Positions 47,963-58,984 are shown, counted from the first letter of the stretch. The stretch: DNA of 64,000 nt from Tragulus kanchil (GCA_022376925.1 JAIOJX010000031.1:136976854-137040853), one strand, 5' to 3'. Notes: a model not told the origin generated them from the letters alone. Program-made: numbers and translations.

Positions 47963-49811
47963 AAGACCTTCATGACCTGGATAACCATGATGGTGTGATC
48001 ACTCACCTAGGGCCTGATCTTCTGGAGTGTGAAGTCCAGTGGGCCTTAGAAAAACATTACTACAAACAAAGCTAGTGGAGATGATGGAATTCCAGCTGAG
48101 CTATTTCATATCCTAAAAGATGATGCTATTAAAGTGCTACATTCAATATGCAGCAAATTTGGAAAACTCAGCAGTAGCCACAGAACTGGAAAAAGTCAGT
48201 TTTATTCCAGTTCCAAAGAAGGACAGTGCCAAAGAATGTTCAGACTGCTGCACAATTGCACTCATTTCATATGCCTGAAAAAGTAATGCTCAAAATCCTC
48301 GAAGCTAGGCTTCAACGGAACATGAACTGAGAACTTCCAGTTGTACAAGCTGGATTTAGAAAGGGCAGAGGAACCAGACATTAAGTTGCCGACATTTGTT
48401 GGATCACAGAAAAAGCAAGGAAATTCAAAAAAAACATCTACTTCTGCTTCATTGACTACACTAAAGTCTTTGTGTGGATTACAACAAACTGGAAAATTCT
48501 GAAAGAGATGAGAATGCCAGACCACCTTCCCTGCTTCTTGAGAAACCTGTATGCAGGACAAGAAACAACAGTTAGGGGCTTCCCTGGTGGTCCAGTGGGT
48601 AAGGATACCACCTTGCAGTACAAGGGGCGCTGGTTCAATCCCTGGCCTGGAAAGATCCCACGTGCCGTGGAGTGGCTGGACTGATGTGTCCAACTACCGA
48701 GCCTGAGCTCTGGAGCACATGCAGCTAGAACCAGTGCTCTGCGACAACAGAGGCCACTGCGATGGGAGGCCTACACAGGCAAAAGAACAAAGATGAATGA
48801 AAATGAATAAATGAAAGATCAATAGAAGTCCCCCCCCTCAAAAAAAAAGAGAAACAACAGTTAGAACTGTACGTGGAACAATGGACTGGTTCAAAGCTGG
48901 GAAAGGAGTATGTCAAGGCTGTATACTGTCACCCTGCTTGTTTGACTTATATGCAGAGTACATCATGCAAAATGCCAGTCTGGATGAAGCACAAACTGGA
49001 GTCAAGATTGCCAGGAGAAATATCAATAACTTCAGGTATGCAGATGACACCACCCTAATGGCAGAAAGTGAAGAGGAACTAAAGAGCCTCTTGATGAAGG
49101 TGAAAGAGAAGAGTGAAAAAACTGACTTAAAACTCAACATTCATAAAACTAAGTATCCAGTCTCATCACTTCATGGCAAATAGATGGGCAAGCAATGGAA
49201 GCAGTGTCAAACTTTATTTTCTTGGGCTCCAGATTGACTTTGGATGGTGACTGAAGCCATGAAATTAAAAGATGGCTTGCTCCTTGGAAGAAAAGCTATG
49301 ACAAACTTAGACAGTGTATTAAAAAGCAGAGACATCACTTTGCCAACAAAGTTCTGTATAGTTAAAGTTCTGGTTTTTCCAGTAGTCATGTATGGATGTG
49401 GAAGGTGGACCATAAAGAAGACGGATTGCCGAAGAATTGATGCCTTCGAACTGTGGTGTTGAAGAAGACTTTTGAGTGTCCCTTGGACTGCAAGGAGATC
49501 AAACCAGTCAATTCTAAAGGAAACCAACCATGAATGTCCATTGGAAGAACTGATGATGCTGAAGCTGAAGCTCCAGTACTTTGGCCACCTGATGCAAAGA
49601 GCTGATTCACTGGAAAATGCCCTGATGCCGGGAATGATTGAGGGCAAGAGGAGAAGGAACAGCAGAGGGCAAGACAGTTGGATGGCATTACTGATTCAGT
49701 GGACATGAGTTTGGGCAAATTCAGGGAGATAGTGAAGGACAGGGAAGCCTGGCATGTTGCAATCCATCTGGTTGCAAAGAGTTGGGCACAAGAGTGAATG
49801 AACTGAATTGA
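47963..49811 (+). mobile_element. BovB (RTE) LINE, 5'-truncated, inside the mariner
   Basis: It starts ccttcatgacctggataacc and runs through the reverse transcriptase region (FRYADDTTLMAESEEEL at about 49031, with the YADD catalytic motif; GVCQGCILSPCLFDLYAEY at about 48905) to the 3' tail gaatgaactgaattgattt. The endonuclease domain is missing. Stops and frameshifts are present and a SINE interrupts the RT region. A 12-bp target-site duplication with one mismatch (tttactgtgca / tttcactgtgca, 47952 and 49813) marks insertion into the mariner. Confidence 0.92.
48576..48849 (+). mobile_element. CHR-like SINE copy S7 inside the BovB, perfect 15-bp target-site duplication
   Basis: It is flanked by agaaacaacagttag at 48561-48575 and 48850-48864. 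It has gggcttccctggtggtccag, the B-box ggttcaatccctggcctgg, the gatgaatgaaaatgaataaa 3' half, and a C-run and A-run tail. The perfect target-site duplication makes it the youngest layer of the nest. Confidence 0.95.
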
Positions 49812-50402
49812 TTTCACTGTGCACACTGTTCACTGAACCCATGGTAGACAAGGTGTGAGGCGGAGGAGCCGCAGGAACTGTAGACACATATATTTTCTCC
49901 TGGCTGGTGCAGCAGCTGTAACAGCAGCCATAAGATAGCCTCTCGTAACATAACTGCAAGGACTTTTGGGGTGGAACTTATTATATATGCTTATAGAACA
50001 GAAGTAGCCTGTGGCCAAGTGAGTACCTTATGATGTGCATGCACAGTGATGTAAGTGATCTCAGCTGTTAATCATTATTCACAAGACATGGGGAAAGAGT
50101 TAAAGGCCATGGGCTGAAAGAGCCAGACCATGCCATCTTGGCTAATTTGCTCTTTCCCTACAACTTTTCTTGAAAGAATAAAGCATAATATGCTGAAAAT
50201 GTTGGTTTTTCCTTCTATCTTAAATATTTAAATGACTACACAAAAATTCACCAGTTTTGGTAATTTTCATTTAAAATGCACAGTGATATGACAGTTCTCA
50301 CAATACAGTGTAACAAAATTGTTTTGAATGAAGTTAAAGACAGCTAAGTGCTACTAGAGTCATAGTACAGAAAAAATGAATGAACATTTTGGCCAACCCA
50401 TT

Positions 50403-51574
50403 AGAATGAGGTGTTTCTGTGTTTCTGGGTGGTTTGGTCCCTGCTGTATGTTCAGTGTACTAAATGATGTGAATGTATATACCATAGGAACAGTATTATT
50501 TGCACCCTGGAATGCAGGGAGCATTCTGCATCTGATTACTTAATTGTCGTAGACCTTCTGTGGTTCAGAAAATTAGGGAAACTGCTTTTAAAGTAAGAGT
50601 ATCATTTAAAGATTTCCTTTCTACCTAGGTAAGTACAAGAGAAAGGAGTCTCCATCTAGTGCTGTGCAGTATCGTTTCTGTGCAGCCTATACAATAGAAA
50701 GCTTTATAGAGTCCTTTCTCTGGCTAGTTGACTTTGCCTAAAACCACTGCTCTTCCAAAGTTAATATGCACAGTACATGTGGCTCAGGAAGACATTCACT
50801 TGCTCCTTCATTCATCCATCAAGTATTTCCTAATCACCAGCTGTAAGCTAGGCACAGTGCCAACTCAGGGGGTGCTATTCTTCAGGAATAGTCAGTGTAA
50901 AGGGAAAAAGAGAGCTAGTTCTGATGTACATGTGTACACCATGACAGAAGGAACCAAGAGCTCCGGCAATGACATTAATTGTGTATATGTTGAGGTTGAT
51001 ATTTGAAATCATTTTGGATCATAATCAGTATATTACATAGAGAAAGTTGATTTTATTTAAGAAAATTTAGGTTAGATATCTACCTCTCATCAGGTACAAA
51101 GATAAATTCCAGGCAGATTAAGGACTTAAAGGTTTTTAATGATTTAAATATAAACTCACTAAAAGAAAAAACAGGAGAACAGTTTATACCTGTTAGAAGG
51201 GAAAGTCCATTCTTAGAATAACAGTAGTGCTAAAAAGCCATTAAGGAAGTGATTGACAGATTTAAATAAATTTACTTGTAGGTGCCGTAAACAACTCAGC
51301 ACATCATAGGTGCTTATGACATTTCCTAGCAGAAAATTATTTAGATTGAAATACCACATGCTGAAATGATGTTTGAACTACTGTGCTGTCATTCTCACAT
51401 TTCATAACATTGAGCAAATTGAGTAAAATATTTGATAAAAGGGTAATATTCTTAATATACCAGGATCTTTTACAAATGAAGAAGAATGACACATGCCCAA
51501 AAGAGGAAGGAAAGATATGTATAGAACATATGAATAGCTATTAAGTATATAGGAAAATGGTCAACTGCAAAATA
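50403..51574. other. PHKB: Unique intronic sequence of PHKB
   Basis: No exon recognised. About 50790-50870 (cattcacttgctccttcatt, aagctaggcacagtgcc) is L2-like. About 51300-51412 resembles the end of the PHKB exon at 53805 plus its donor side (see findings). Confidence 0.5.
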
Positions 51575-53676
51575 ATTGAATACAGTTGCTTAAAACTGAA
51601 ATGAAATATCACTGTCACCCAAGAGAGTGGCAGAAATGGCCTGTGCACTGCTAATGTAGATGTAATTGGTTCATTATTTCTGGATGGTGACCAATCTGGC
51701 ATTATGTTTGAAAGAGACTATATATTCTCTTTGATCTATCAAGTGTAGGAAATTATCCTGCAGAAGTAATAGTACACTGACCAAAGATGGTTAATGAATT
51801 CGTTTTGAAATAACAAAAAATTGGGAGCTACCTTTATCAGGGGAATCAGTGTTAATTTTAAATAAGGTAAGGAAACTGCCTAGTTGGATTAAGTGCTCAT
51901 CCTCTGGCACTGATTAACTCCTGGTTCATTCCAATTCTGCTTTTTGTAGAAAAACATAATATTAAGTTTAAAAAATTAGAACAGCAGTTTATGTAAATAA
52001 ACTGTTTATGAACACATTTATGTAAATATATACATGTGTGTGTGTGTGATATGGGTATCTTTGTACTGTTAAAATTCTGTAAACTTTTCTTTTACTTCAG
52101 TGTTTCTTAGGAATCGCACAATCAATTATATTCCCTTTAATGCATACTGAAGTGAAATAGTTGTTGTCTCTTCCCTTGTAGAATATGGATTAGGGGTCAT
52201 GTGTATACCTATGGCTGATTCAGGTTTACGTATGGCACTAAACAACAAAACTAAAAGTAAAATGAAAATAAATTAAAATTTTTTTTCATAAAATTTATAT
52301 AATCCAAAAAATTAGTAAGGACATCTTCATGTTGGTGGGAAATAGATTTGAAGGTGGGAAATCTAGAAGAAGTTATATGCCCCTGCTTTTTAAAATTTGC
52401 CAAAATAGCCAGAATTTTTATCACAGAGGAAGCATTTGTCTCTCTGTGTTCTTCTATGAGTCAGGTAGTGCTATTCAAGTTGTAAATTCATGATGTAATA
52501 GTATAAGAACAGTGTTGAATTTTAGAATATTGCTAAATGAATCTCAAAAATTTTGCTTTCAAATCTATCATTGCCCCAGAATCTCACTTGATGTCATGGC
52601 AGTCTTATTTTCCTGCAAGTCCATTGAATACAGTTGCTTAAAACTGAAATGAAATATCACTGTCACCCAAGAGAGTGGCAGAAATGGCCTGTGCACTGCT
52701 AATGTAGATGTAATTGGTTCATTATTTCTGGATGGTGACCAATCTGGCATTATGTTTGAAAGAGACTATATATTCTCTTTGATCTATCAAGTGTAGGAAA
52801 TTATCCTGCAGAAGTAATAGTACACTGACCAAAGATGGTTAATGAATTCGTTTTGAAATAACAAAAAATTGGGAGCTACCTTTATCAGGGGAATCAGTGT
52901 TAATTTTAAATAAGGTAAGGAAACTGCCTAGTTGGATTAAGTGCTCATCCTCTGGCACTGATTAACTCCTGGTTCATTCCAATTCTGCTTTTGTAGAAAA
53001 CATAATATTAAGTTTAAAAAATTAGAACAGCAGTTTATGTAAATAAACTGTTTATGAACACATTTATGTAAATATATACATGTGTGTGTGTGTGATATGG
53101 GTATCTTTGTACTGTTAAAATTCTGTAAACTTTTCTTTTACTTCAGTGTTTCTTAGGAATCGCACAATCAATTATATTCCCTTTAATGCATACTGAAGTG
53201 AAATAGTTGTTGTCTCTTCCCTTGTAGAATATGGATTAGGGGTCATGTGTATACCTATGGCTGATTCAGGTTTACGTATGGCACTAAACAACAAAACTAA
53301 AAGTAAAATGAAAATAAATTAAAATTTTTTTTCATAAAATTTATATAATCCAAAAAATTAGTAAGGACATCTTCATGTTGGTGGGAAATAGATTTGAAGG
53401 TGGGAAATCTAGAAGAAGTTATATGCCCCTGCTTTTTAAAATTAGCCAAAATAGCCAGAATTTTTATCACAGAGGAAGCATTTGTCTCTCTGTGTTCTTC
53501 TATGAGTCAGGTAGTGCTATTCAAGTTGTAAATTCATGATGTAATAGTATAAGAACAGTGTTGAATTTTAGAATATTGCTAAATGAATCTCAAAAATTTT
53601 GCTTTCAAATCTATCATTGCCCCAGAATCTCACTTGATGTCATGGCAGTCTTATTTTCCTGCAAGTCCATTGAATA
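51575..53676 (+). repeat. Tandem duplication 18 (unit 1,048 bp)
   Basis: 51575-52628 recurs at 52623-53676; the join is gcaagtccattgaata. The differences are 1-nt indels (cttttttgtag against cttttgtag; gaaaaacataat against gaaaacataat). It ends about 130 bp upstream of the PHKB exon at 53805. Confidence 0.96.
52185..52284 (+). mobile_element. L1 3' terminal fragment
   Basis: tgtatacctatggctgattc, then ggcactaaacaacaaaac and an A-rich end, match the terminal part of the L1 3' UTR. It is duplicated at about 53233-53320. Confidence 0.8.
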
Positions 53677-53804
53677 AAGCTTCCCTGTCCTCTTCTTTGG
53701 AAAAATCAGAAATTAACAGGGCAGTAGTTGAGGTGGGAAAGGGGACAGAAAAGAAAAAGCATGAATTTTTATCTGGCTCTGATTGACGTGTTTGTGTCTT
53801 GCAG

Positions 53805-53888
53805 GCTTATTTCCATCTGGGTATCAATGAAAAATTAGGACTCTGCGGAAGGCCGGACAGGCCCATTGGCTGCCTTGGTACATCAAAG
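53805..53888 (+). CDS. PHKB: PHKB exon ([20 protein letters not shown]...)
   Basis: This is an 84-nt, 28-codon exon, phase 0 at both ends. The acceptor is tttgtgtcttgcag. It reads [20 protein letters not shown], then ends IGCLGTSK, a well-conserved beta-subunit segment. The donor is AAG|gtgctc, which departs from consensus at intron positions +3 to +6. The exon lies just to the right of a 1.05-kb duplication and is present once. A diverged copy of its last bases and donor region is suspected at 51300-51412. Confidence 0.93.
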
Positions 53889-53987
53889 GTGCTCATGAAA
53901 TTCCCTTGTAGAACTGTGACACCATAGACTAGAATGATGTTTGACTTGCTGTGTGTCCATTCTCACATTTCATCATTTACTTGGGCT

Positions 53988-54320
53988 GTGTGCTGTGCTT
54001 AGTCACTCAGTCATGTCCAGCTCTTTGTGACCCCATGGACTATAGCCCACCAGACTCCTCTGTCCATGGGGATTCTGCAGGCAAGAATACTGGAGTGGGT
54101 TGCCATGCCCTCCTGCAGGGGATCTTCCCAACCCAAGGATCAAACCAAGGTCTCCCACATTGCAAGTGGATTCTCTACTGTCTGAGCTACCAGGGAAGCC
54201 AAATACTGGAGTGGGTAGCCGATCCCTTCCTCAGTGGATCTTCCCAACTTAGGAAGTGAACTGGGGTCTCCTGTATTGCAGGCGGATTCTTTACCAACTA
54301 AGCTACAAGGGAAGCATCCA
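53988..54320 (-). mobile_element. Bov-tA SINE, antisense, extended form, with target-site duplication
   Basis: gtgctgtgcttagtcactca, then gcaagaatactggagtgggt, followed by a second Bov-A-like unit (aaatactggagtgggtagcc) and two tRNA-head complements (gagctaccagggaagcc and aagctacaagggaagc). It is flanked by tacttgggct at 53978-53987 and 54321-54330. A dimeric Bov-tA arrangement. Confidence 0.88.
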
Positions 54321-54635
54321 TACTTGGGCTAATTATCTCAAATTATTATTTTCTATAAGTAATTAGTTTTGTGTGATAGCACAAACTCTTCCAAAATAAG
54401 TATACATCTTACTGCTATATTATTTCTAAGCATAGTAAGATACCTGATTAGAGCCGTATTTACTCAAACGGAGACTTTTTCCATTACAGTAGAGGTGGAC
54501 TACTTTATCAGCCTATTGATTCAATCAAGGAACTAAACCTTCCTGGTACAATGTAGATTTTATAAGATTATTTGCTTATTCAGAAATAGTCAGTTTTAAT
54601 TAGGACTGTAGTACCTTTGCCTTTTGTCTGTTTCA

Positions 54636-54660
54636 TGTGTGTGTGTGTGTGTGTGTGTAT
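54636..54660. repeat. (GT)n microsatellite upstream of a PHKB acceptor
   Basis: About 11 GT units followed by atgtatatatga and a T-run, just before the exon at 54694. Confidence 0.95.
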
Positions 54661-54693
54661 GTATATATGATTTTTTTTTATTATCCCTTACAG

Positions 54694-54798
54694 ATTTATC
54701 GCATTCTAGGAAAGACTGTAGTTTGTTACCCTATCATCTTTGACCTAAGCGATTTCTACATGTCTCAAGATGTTTTACTGCTGATAGATGACATAAAG
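54694..54798 (+). CDS. PHKB: PHKB exon ([20 protein letters not shown]...)
   Basis: This is a 105-nt, 35-codon exon, phase 0 at both ends. The acceptor is ttattatcccttacag behind a T-rich tract, and the donor is AAG|gtagct. It reads [20 protein letters not shown] then [15 protein letters not shown], an almost invariant part of the beta subunit. A (GT)n/(TA) microsatellite lies about 35 bp upstream of the acceptor and could affect local splicing or sequencing quality. Confidence 0.95.
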
Positions 54799-55261
54799 GT
54801 AGCTTCAGAATATCTTTTAATTCAATGGAATAGCATTGTTTCTACTTATTCTATTGTATGTTGTTAAATAAAGTGCTCCTGGGTTTATGCTACTGGCTTA
54901 ACACAGTATCAGATAGGAAAGTTAAACAACATCTGCGTGACTTTGGGGAGTTAAACTACTTGCAGCATTAGAATAATAGATGGAGTCTGTTTTATATAAA
55001 GTTGTATGACTTTATTTGTTCTACCTTCTACAAATGGAATAAAAGGATATATATAGTAGTTATAAAAGCAGAGGGGGAACTGTTGTGAAAACCATGTTCA
55101 TATGACAGTAACTTTTAACTCTTTTTGAACAAAAGTTGAGTTAGCAGAATGATTTACTTATGAAGAATCTCAAGTAAAACCTCAACTAATTCATAATACC
55201 CATTCAGTGAAAATCCCCTCTACTCCCTTTTCCATTTGCAGAGTAGAGAGGCTTGTAGTCA

Positions 55262-55490
55262 TGGCCCAGAGCATGAAATCTGGGGCCAGATTTATTTGTT
55301 AAAATCTTGACTCCACTGTTTACAGCTGTGTGACCTAGGGCAAATTAGTTAACTTCTCTGTGTCCCTGTTTTCTCATCTGTATAATTGAATAGAACTGTC
55401 CTGAGGATTAGGAGTTAATATATGCAAAGCCCTCAGAATAGTGCCTGGCACATAGTGAAGTGCTGTGTATGTGTTTGATGTGATGATGAT
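55262..55490 (+). mobile_element. MIR SINE
   Basis: The well-preserved MIR core tgacctagggcaaattagtt, then ctgtgtccctgttttctcat and agtgcctggcacatagtgaa. It is duplicated at 56371-56599. Confidence 0.85.
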
Positions 55491-55947
55491 GATAGAAATT
55501 GACTCAAATAAAGAACTCTCCATGTTTCAGTGGTATATATAGATTAAGCCCAGTCTCTTCTATCTGCTGTAATATAAATGCTCTGTAATGTGGAGTGAGG
55601 ATTACTCTTCAGGATGATAACTTTGGGTTGGCTTTCCTTCCCTGAGATTACTCTTGAACTGTATTTGTTAGGTCTCCAAAAAAATAATAAATAAGCAGCC
55701 TAAAGCCTAAAGCATGCTGATTATTTGTAAGAACAAAGTTTAAAATCAAAATGGTTTCTAGTTTAACCTGAGTGTATTACAACATTTCTACCACTAAGTA
55801 ATCTATCTTATCCAAAGTTTGATTGTGAATTATCTTGATAAAAGAGTTTTGTTGGCTCTTTGCCACTAATGGTCAAGCATCCTGATTAGCTCAGATACTA
55901 TGTCGTTACATCCCATTACATCCTACCTCATTCTTATGTTTTAATAG

Positions 55948-56030
55948 AATGCACTCCAGTTTATTAAGCAGTACTGGAAAATGCATGGACGTCCACTTTT
56001 CCTTGTTCTCATCCGGGAAGACAATATAAG
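55948..56030 (+). CDS. PHKB: PHKB exon, first copy (NALQFIKQYWKMHGRPLFLV...)
   Basis: This is an 83-nt exon, phase 0 in and phase 2 out. The acceptor is cttatgttttaatag and the donor ATAAG|gtaagc. It reads NALQFIKQYWKMHGRPLFLV then LIREDNI, plus two bases of an Arg codon. An identical copy lies 1,109 bp downstream at 57057. Eighty-three nt is not a multiple of three, so using both copies breaks the frame. Confidence 0.93.
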
Positions 56031-57056
56031 GTAAGCTGATGAAAGAACTGAGGTGCACGCAGCGTACACTTTGGGGAGTTAACTTGGTTAGATGACTGTT
56101 TTATATAAAGTTGTATGACTTTATTTGTTCTACCTTCTACAAATGGAATAAAAGGATATATATAGTAGTTATAAAAGCAGAGGGGGAACTGTTGTGAAAA
56201 CCATGTTCATATGACAGTAACTTTTAACTCTTTTTGAACAAAAGTTGAGTTAGCAGAATGATTTACTTATGAAGAATCTCAAGTAAAACCTCAACTAATT
56301 CATAATACCCATTCAGTGAAAATCCCCTCTACTCCCTTTTCCATTTGCAGAGTAGAGAGGCTTGTAGTCATGGCCCAGAGCATGAAATCTGGGGCCAGAT
56401 TTATTTGTTAAAATCTTGACTCCACTGTTTACAGCTGTGTGACCTAGGGCAAATTAGTTAACTTCTCTGTGTCCCTGTTTTCTCATCTGTATAATTGAAT
56501 AGAACTGTCCTGAGGATTAGGAGTTAATATATGCAAAGCCCTCAGAATAGTGCCTGGCACATAGTGAAGTGCTGTGTATGTGTTTGATGTGATGATGATG
56601 ATAGAAATTGACTCAAATAAAGAACTCTCCATGTTTCAGTGGTATATATAGATTAAGCCCAGTCTCTTCTATCTGCTGTAATATAAATGCTCTGTAATGT
56701 GGAGTGAGGATTACTCTTCAGGATGATAACTTTGGGTTGGCTTTCCTTCCCTGAGATTACTCTTGAACTGTATTTGTTAGGTCTCCAAAAAAATAATAAA
56801 TAAGCAGCCTAAAGCCTAAAGCATGCTGATTATTTGTAAGAACAAAGTTTAAAATCAAAATGGTTTCTAGTTTAACCTGAGTGTATTACAACATTTCTAC
56901 CACTAAGTAATCTATCTTATCCAAAGTTTGATTGTGAATTATCTTGATAAAAGAGTTTTGTTGGCTCTTTGCCACTAATGGTCAAGCATCCTGATTAGCT
57001 CAGATACTATGTCGTTACATCCCATTACATCCTACCTCATTCTTATGTTTTAATAG

Positions 57057-57139
57057 AATGCACTCCAGTTTATTAAGCAGTACTGGAAAATGCATGGACG
57101 TCCACTTTTCCTTGTTCTCATCCGGGAAGACAATATAAG
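57057..57139 (+). CDS. PHKB: PHKB exon, second copy of the 83-nt exon
   Basis: This is an identical repeat of the exon at 55948-56030, with the same splice sites, inside the second copy of a 1,109-bp tandem duplication. It is the copy adjacent to the next exon (57345). The two copies cannot both be included in frame. I treat the pair as one real exon represented twice. Confidence 0.8.
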
Positions 57140-57344
57140 GTAAGCTGATGAAAGAACTGAGGTGCACGCAGCGTACACCGTTAACACTGTGAACCCTTTG
57201 GAAGCAGAGCCTCCTTGTATTTTTATATCCATCTTAGCGTGTGACAGAGTGGTTTGCATATATAAAGGGCACTTAGTACTAGGTTATTAATTTCTCATTC
57301 TGTTGTTAACATGCACGTTTTGTTTGTCTGTTTATATTTTTCAG

Positions 57345-57435
57345 AGGTAGCCGATTCAATCCCATATTAGATATGCTGGCAGCTTTTAAGAAAGGAATGG
57401 TTGGAGGAGTCAAAGTTCATGTTGATCGTCTACAG
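57345..57435 (+). CDS. PHKB: PHKB exon ([20 protein letters not shown]...)
   Basis: This is a 91-nt exon. The acceptor is gtttatatttttcag and the donor CAG|gtagtt. Its first base completes an Arg codon, then it reads [20 protein letters not shown] followed by [10 protein letters not shown] (phase 2 in, phase 0 out). The intron after it is about 5.6 kb and carries four antisense CHR-like SINEs and a duplicated BovB. Confidence 0.94.
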
Positions 57436-57501
57436 GTAGTTTTCTGAATTTCAGTGTTTCTCTTTCCAACACATTAATTCCTAGATACAGTGGTGTTTCT
57501 T

Positions 57502-57799
57502 TTTTGTTGTTGTTGTTGGGGAGGGAGAGGGGTGGGCGGGCCACTTCTATTGGTCTTTCATTTATCTATTTTCATCCATCTTTTGTTCTTTGGCTTGTGT
57601 GGGCCTCCCATCGCGGTGGCCTCTGTTGTTGCAGAGCACCGGCTCTGGGCGCCTGCGCTCCAGAGCTCGGGCTCGGTAATTGGACACATCGGTCCAGCCG
57701 CTCCGCGGCGCGTGGGATCTTCCCAGGCCGGGGATCGAACCAATGCCCCTTGCACTGCAAGGCAGTGTCCTTACCCACTGGACCACCAGGGAAGCCCCA
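57502..57799 (-). mobile_element. CHR-like SINE copy S8, antisense, with target-site duplication and G-rich tail
   Basis: It is flanked by tggtgtttctt at 57491-57501 and 57800-57810. The antisense strand shows ccaccagggaagcccc at the tRNA end and, at 57518-57540, five G-runs (GGGG, GGG, GGGG, GGG, GGG) that complement the C-rich tail. Confidence 0.92.
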
Positions 57800-57810
57800 T
57801 GGTGTTTCTT

Positions 57811-58984
57811 AATTATACTCTTTGTAAGGTTGTATTCTCTGTCTGCCTTCCTATTCCTGTTGTACCACCCTGTGGATCTGATCCCTCCAATCTAATGCTT
57901 GAGCCACTGCACCGGCTTCCCATCAGAAACCACTGCACTTTATGAGATCATCTCTGAGCTCAGTTTTGTGTTTGAGGAGGCTGGGGCCAGAGTGGTGAAG
58001 TGACCTGCTGTTTAGTCTCAGTTTCTTTGATGCCCTGGTCCAGCACTCTTTTTCCTACTCCACAGTGACAGCCAACCTGGACATAATGGTTGTTCCATTC
58101 TGATTTTACAGCATTATTTTCATAGCTCCTAAATAACAAAATCCCTTTGTGGGTCCTTAGTAGCCGTAGCAGTTTCTGCCCACAATTATCTCCTACTAAA
58201 CATTCTTTCTGCTTCAGCCAATACAGCTTAATTACTATGCTCTCGGCTCTGTGAGGCTCTGCCCCTTTCTGTTCGCTCCATTTCCTCTGCCTGAAGCAGC
58301 CTCCCTTCTTTCAGCATCACTGGGCTTTGAAGTCTTATCAAACATTAAAGGCGAGTTCTGCAGACTCACTCAGACCAGAATGGATACTTTTCTTTTTCAG
58401 TATCCTTTTATGACCATGAACATAAACTGTTCAAACTGTAGTCCATTATGGACTTAAATTCCTTATTTCCATTAAAAAGTTGTGATCATAGTCTTTTATG
58501 TAGTGGGTGCATGGTATTGAGTAAGAGGAAAATTTGTAAAGAGGGACCTGTGTAGGTAGCATGTTGAACAGCATGCTTACATACTCATTCACTGTTGCTT
58601 GTGTTTTGTATACTTGATTTTTATCTAAGTTTTTGTCTTTTCTCCTTATTTTTTGTTTTGTCTTTTTGTATGTAATGCTTTCCTGGGAAATTTCCTTGAT
58701 ATTTAGCATGTAGCTCCTCTGTTCAGTTTCATGTTTTTGCTATCTTGTTTTTAATTTTCCTTTACATGGTATCTTGTCCTTTTTTTTTGAATATTAGATT
58801 TTGTCTTATCCTCCTAAGAATGTTAACTGGAGTGCTTTGGAAGTCTTTCCTTTGTACATTATCTCTTTCAGGTTTCTTTTCTCTGTTTTTGGAGGACTCT
58901 GTCTTTCATGTTGGAGTCATTTGTCAGCTATCCTTTCATTTATATATGTATGTATGTCTATATCTATATATATCTCTTTCTTAA
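57811..58984. other. PHKB: PHKB intron sequence with L2-like remnants
   Basis: About 58200-58340 (ctctgcctgaagcagcctcc) is L2-like. A (TATG/TATA)n-like tract lies at about 58940-58974. No exon recognised. Confidence 0.45.

Larger units (their letters stand above)
46872..50402 (-). mobile_element. Mariner DNA transposon, broken, split by a BovB
   Basis: The terminal inverted repeats are ttgggttggccaaaaagc at 46872 and the complement attttggccaacccat at about 50385-50400, with flanking TA. The - strand holds a decayed transposase gene: N-terminal part about 47640-47900 (LDNTPYLGRPVEVDHNQ), then IVTGNETW, CIWWDWKGVLY, LLQENQTINSNKYCSQ and FYQDNGRPH downstream towards 47200, and C-terminal part to about 46950. 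The first catalytic Asp of the usual TGDE motif is Asn, and frameshifts and stops are present, so it is inactive. An insertion of BovB separates the transposase gene from its upstream end. Confidence 0.9.
44166..53804 (+). other. PHKB: PHKB intron between the exons at 44072 and 53805
   Basis: This intron has no other convincing exon. It holds the second part of a 1,094-bp duplication (45616-46715), the nested mariner/BovB/SINE block (46872-50402), AT-rich unique DNA, a 1,048-bp duplication (51575-53676) and a short L1 tail. A 68-nt open stretch bounded by cag and gtaac at 44610 is noted under findings but does not fit the known protein. Confidence 0.7.
54988..57180 (+). repeat. Tandem duplication 19 (unit 1,109 bp), duplicates a PHKB exon
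   Basis: 54988-56067 recurs at 56097-57180. Both copies are nearly identical and contain the 83-nt exon and a MIR. Around the join, gtacactttggggagttaac continues into a short passage (cttggttagatgactg) that resembles a compressed version of 54955-54987. Confidence 0.97.

Noticed and set aside
48881..49183. Reverse transcriptase-like open frame as a possible active gene
   Set aside because: It is the RT part of a 5'-truncated BovB split by a SINE and lacking the endonuclease domain. Not functional.
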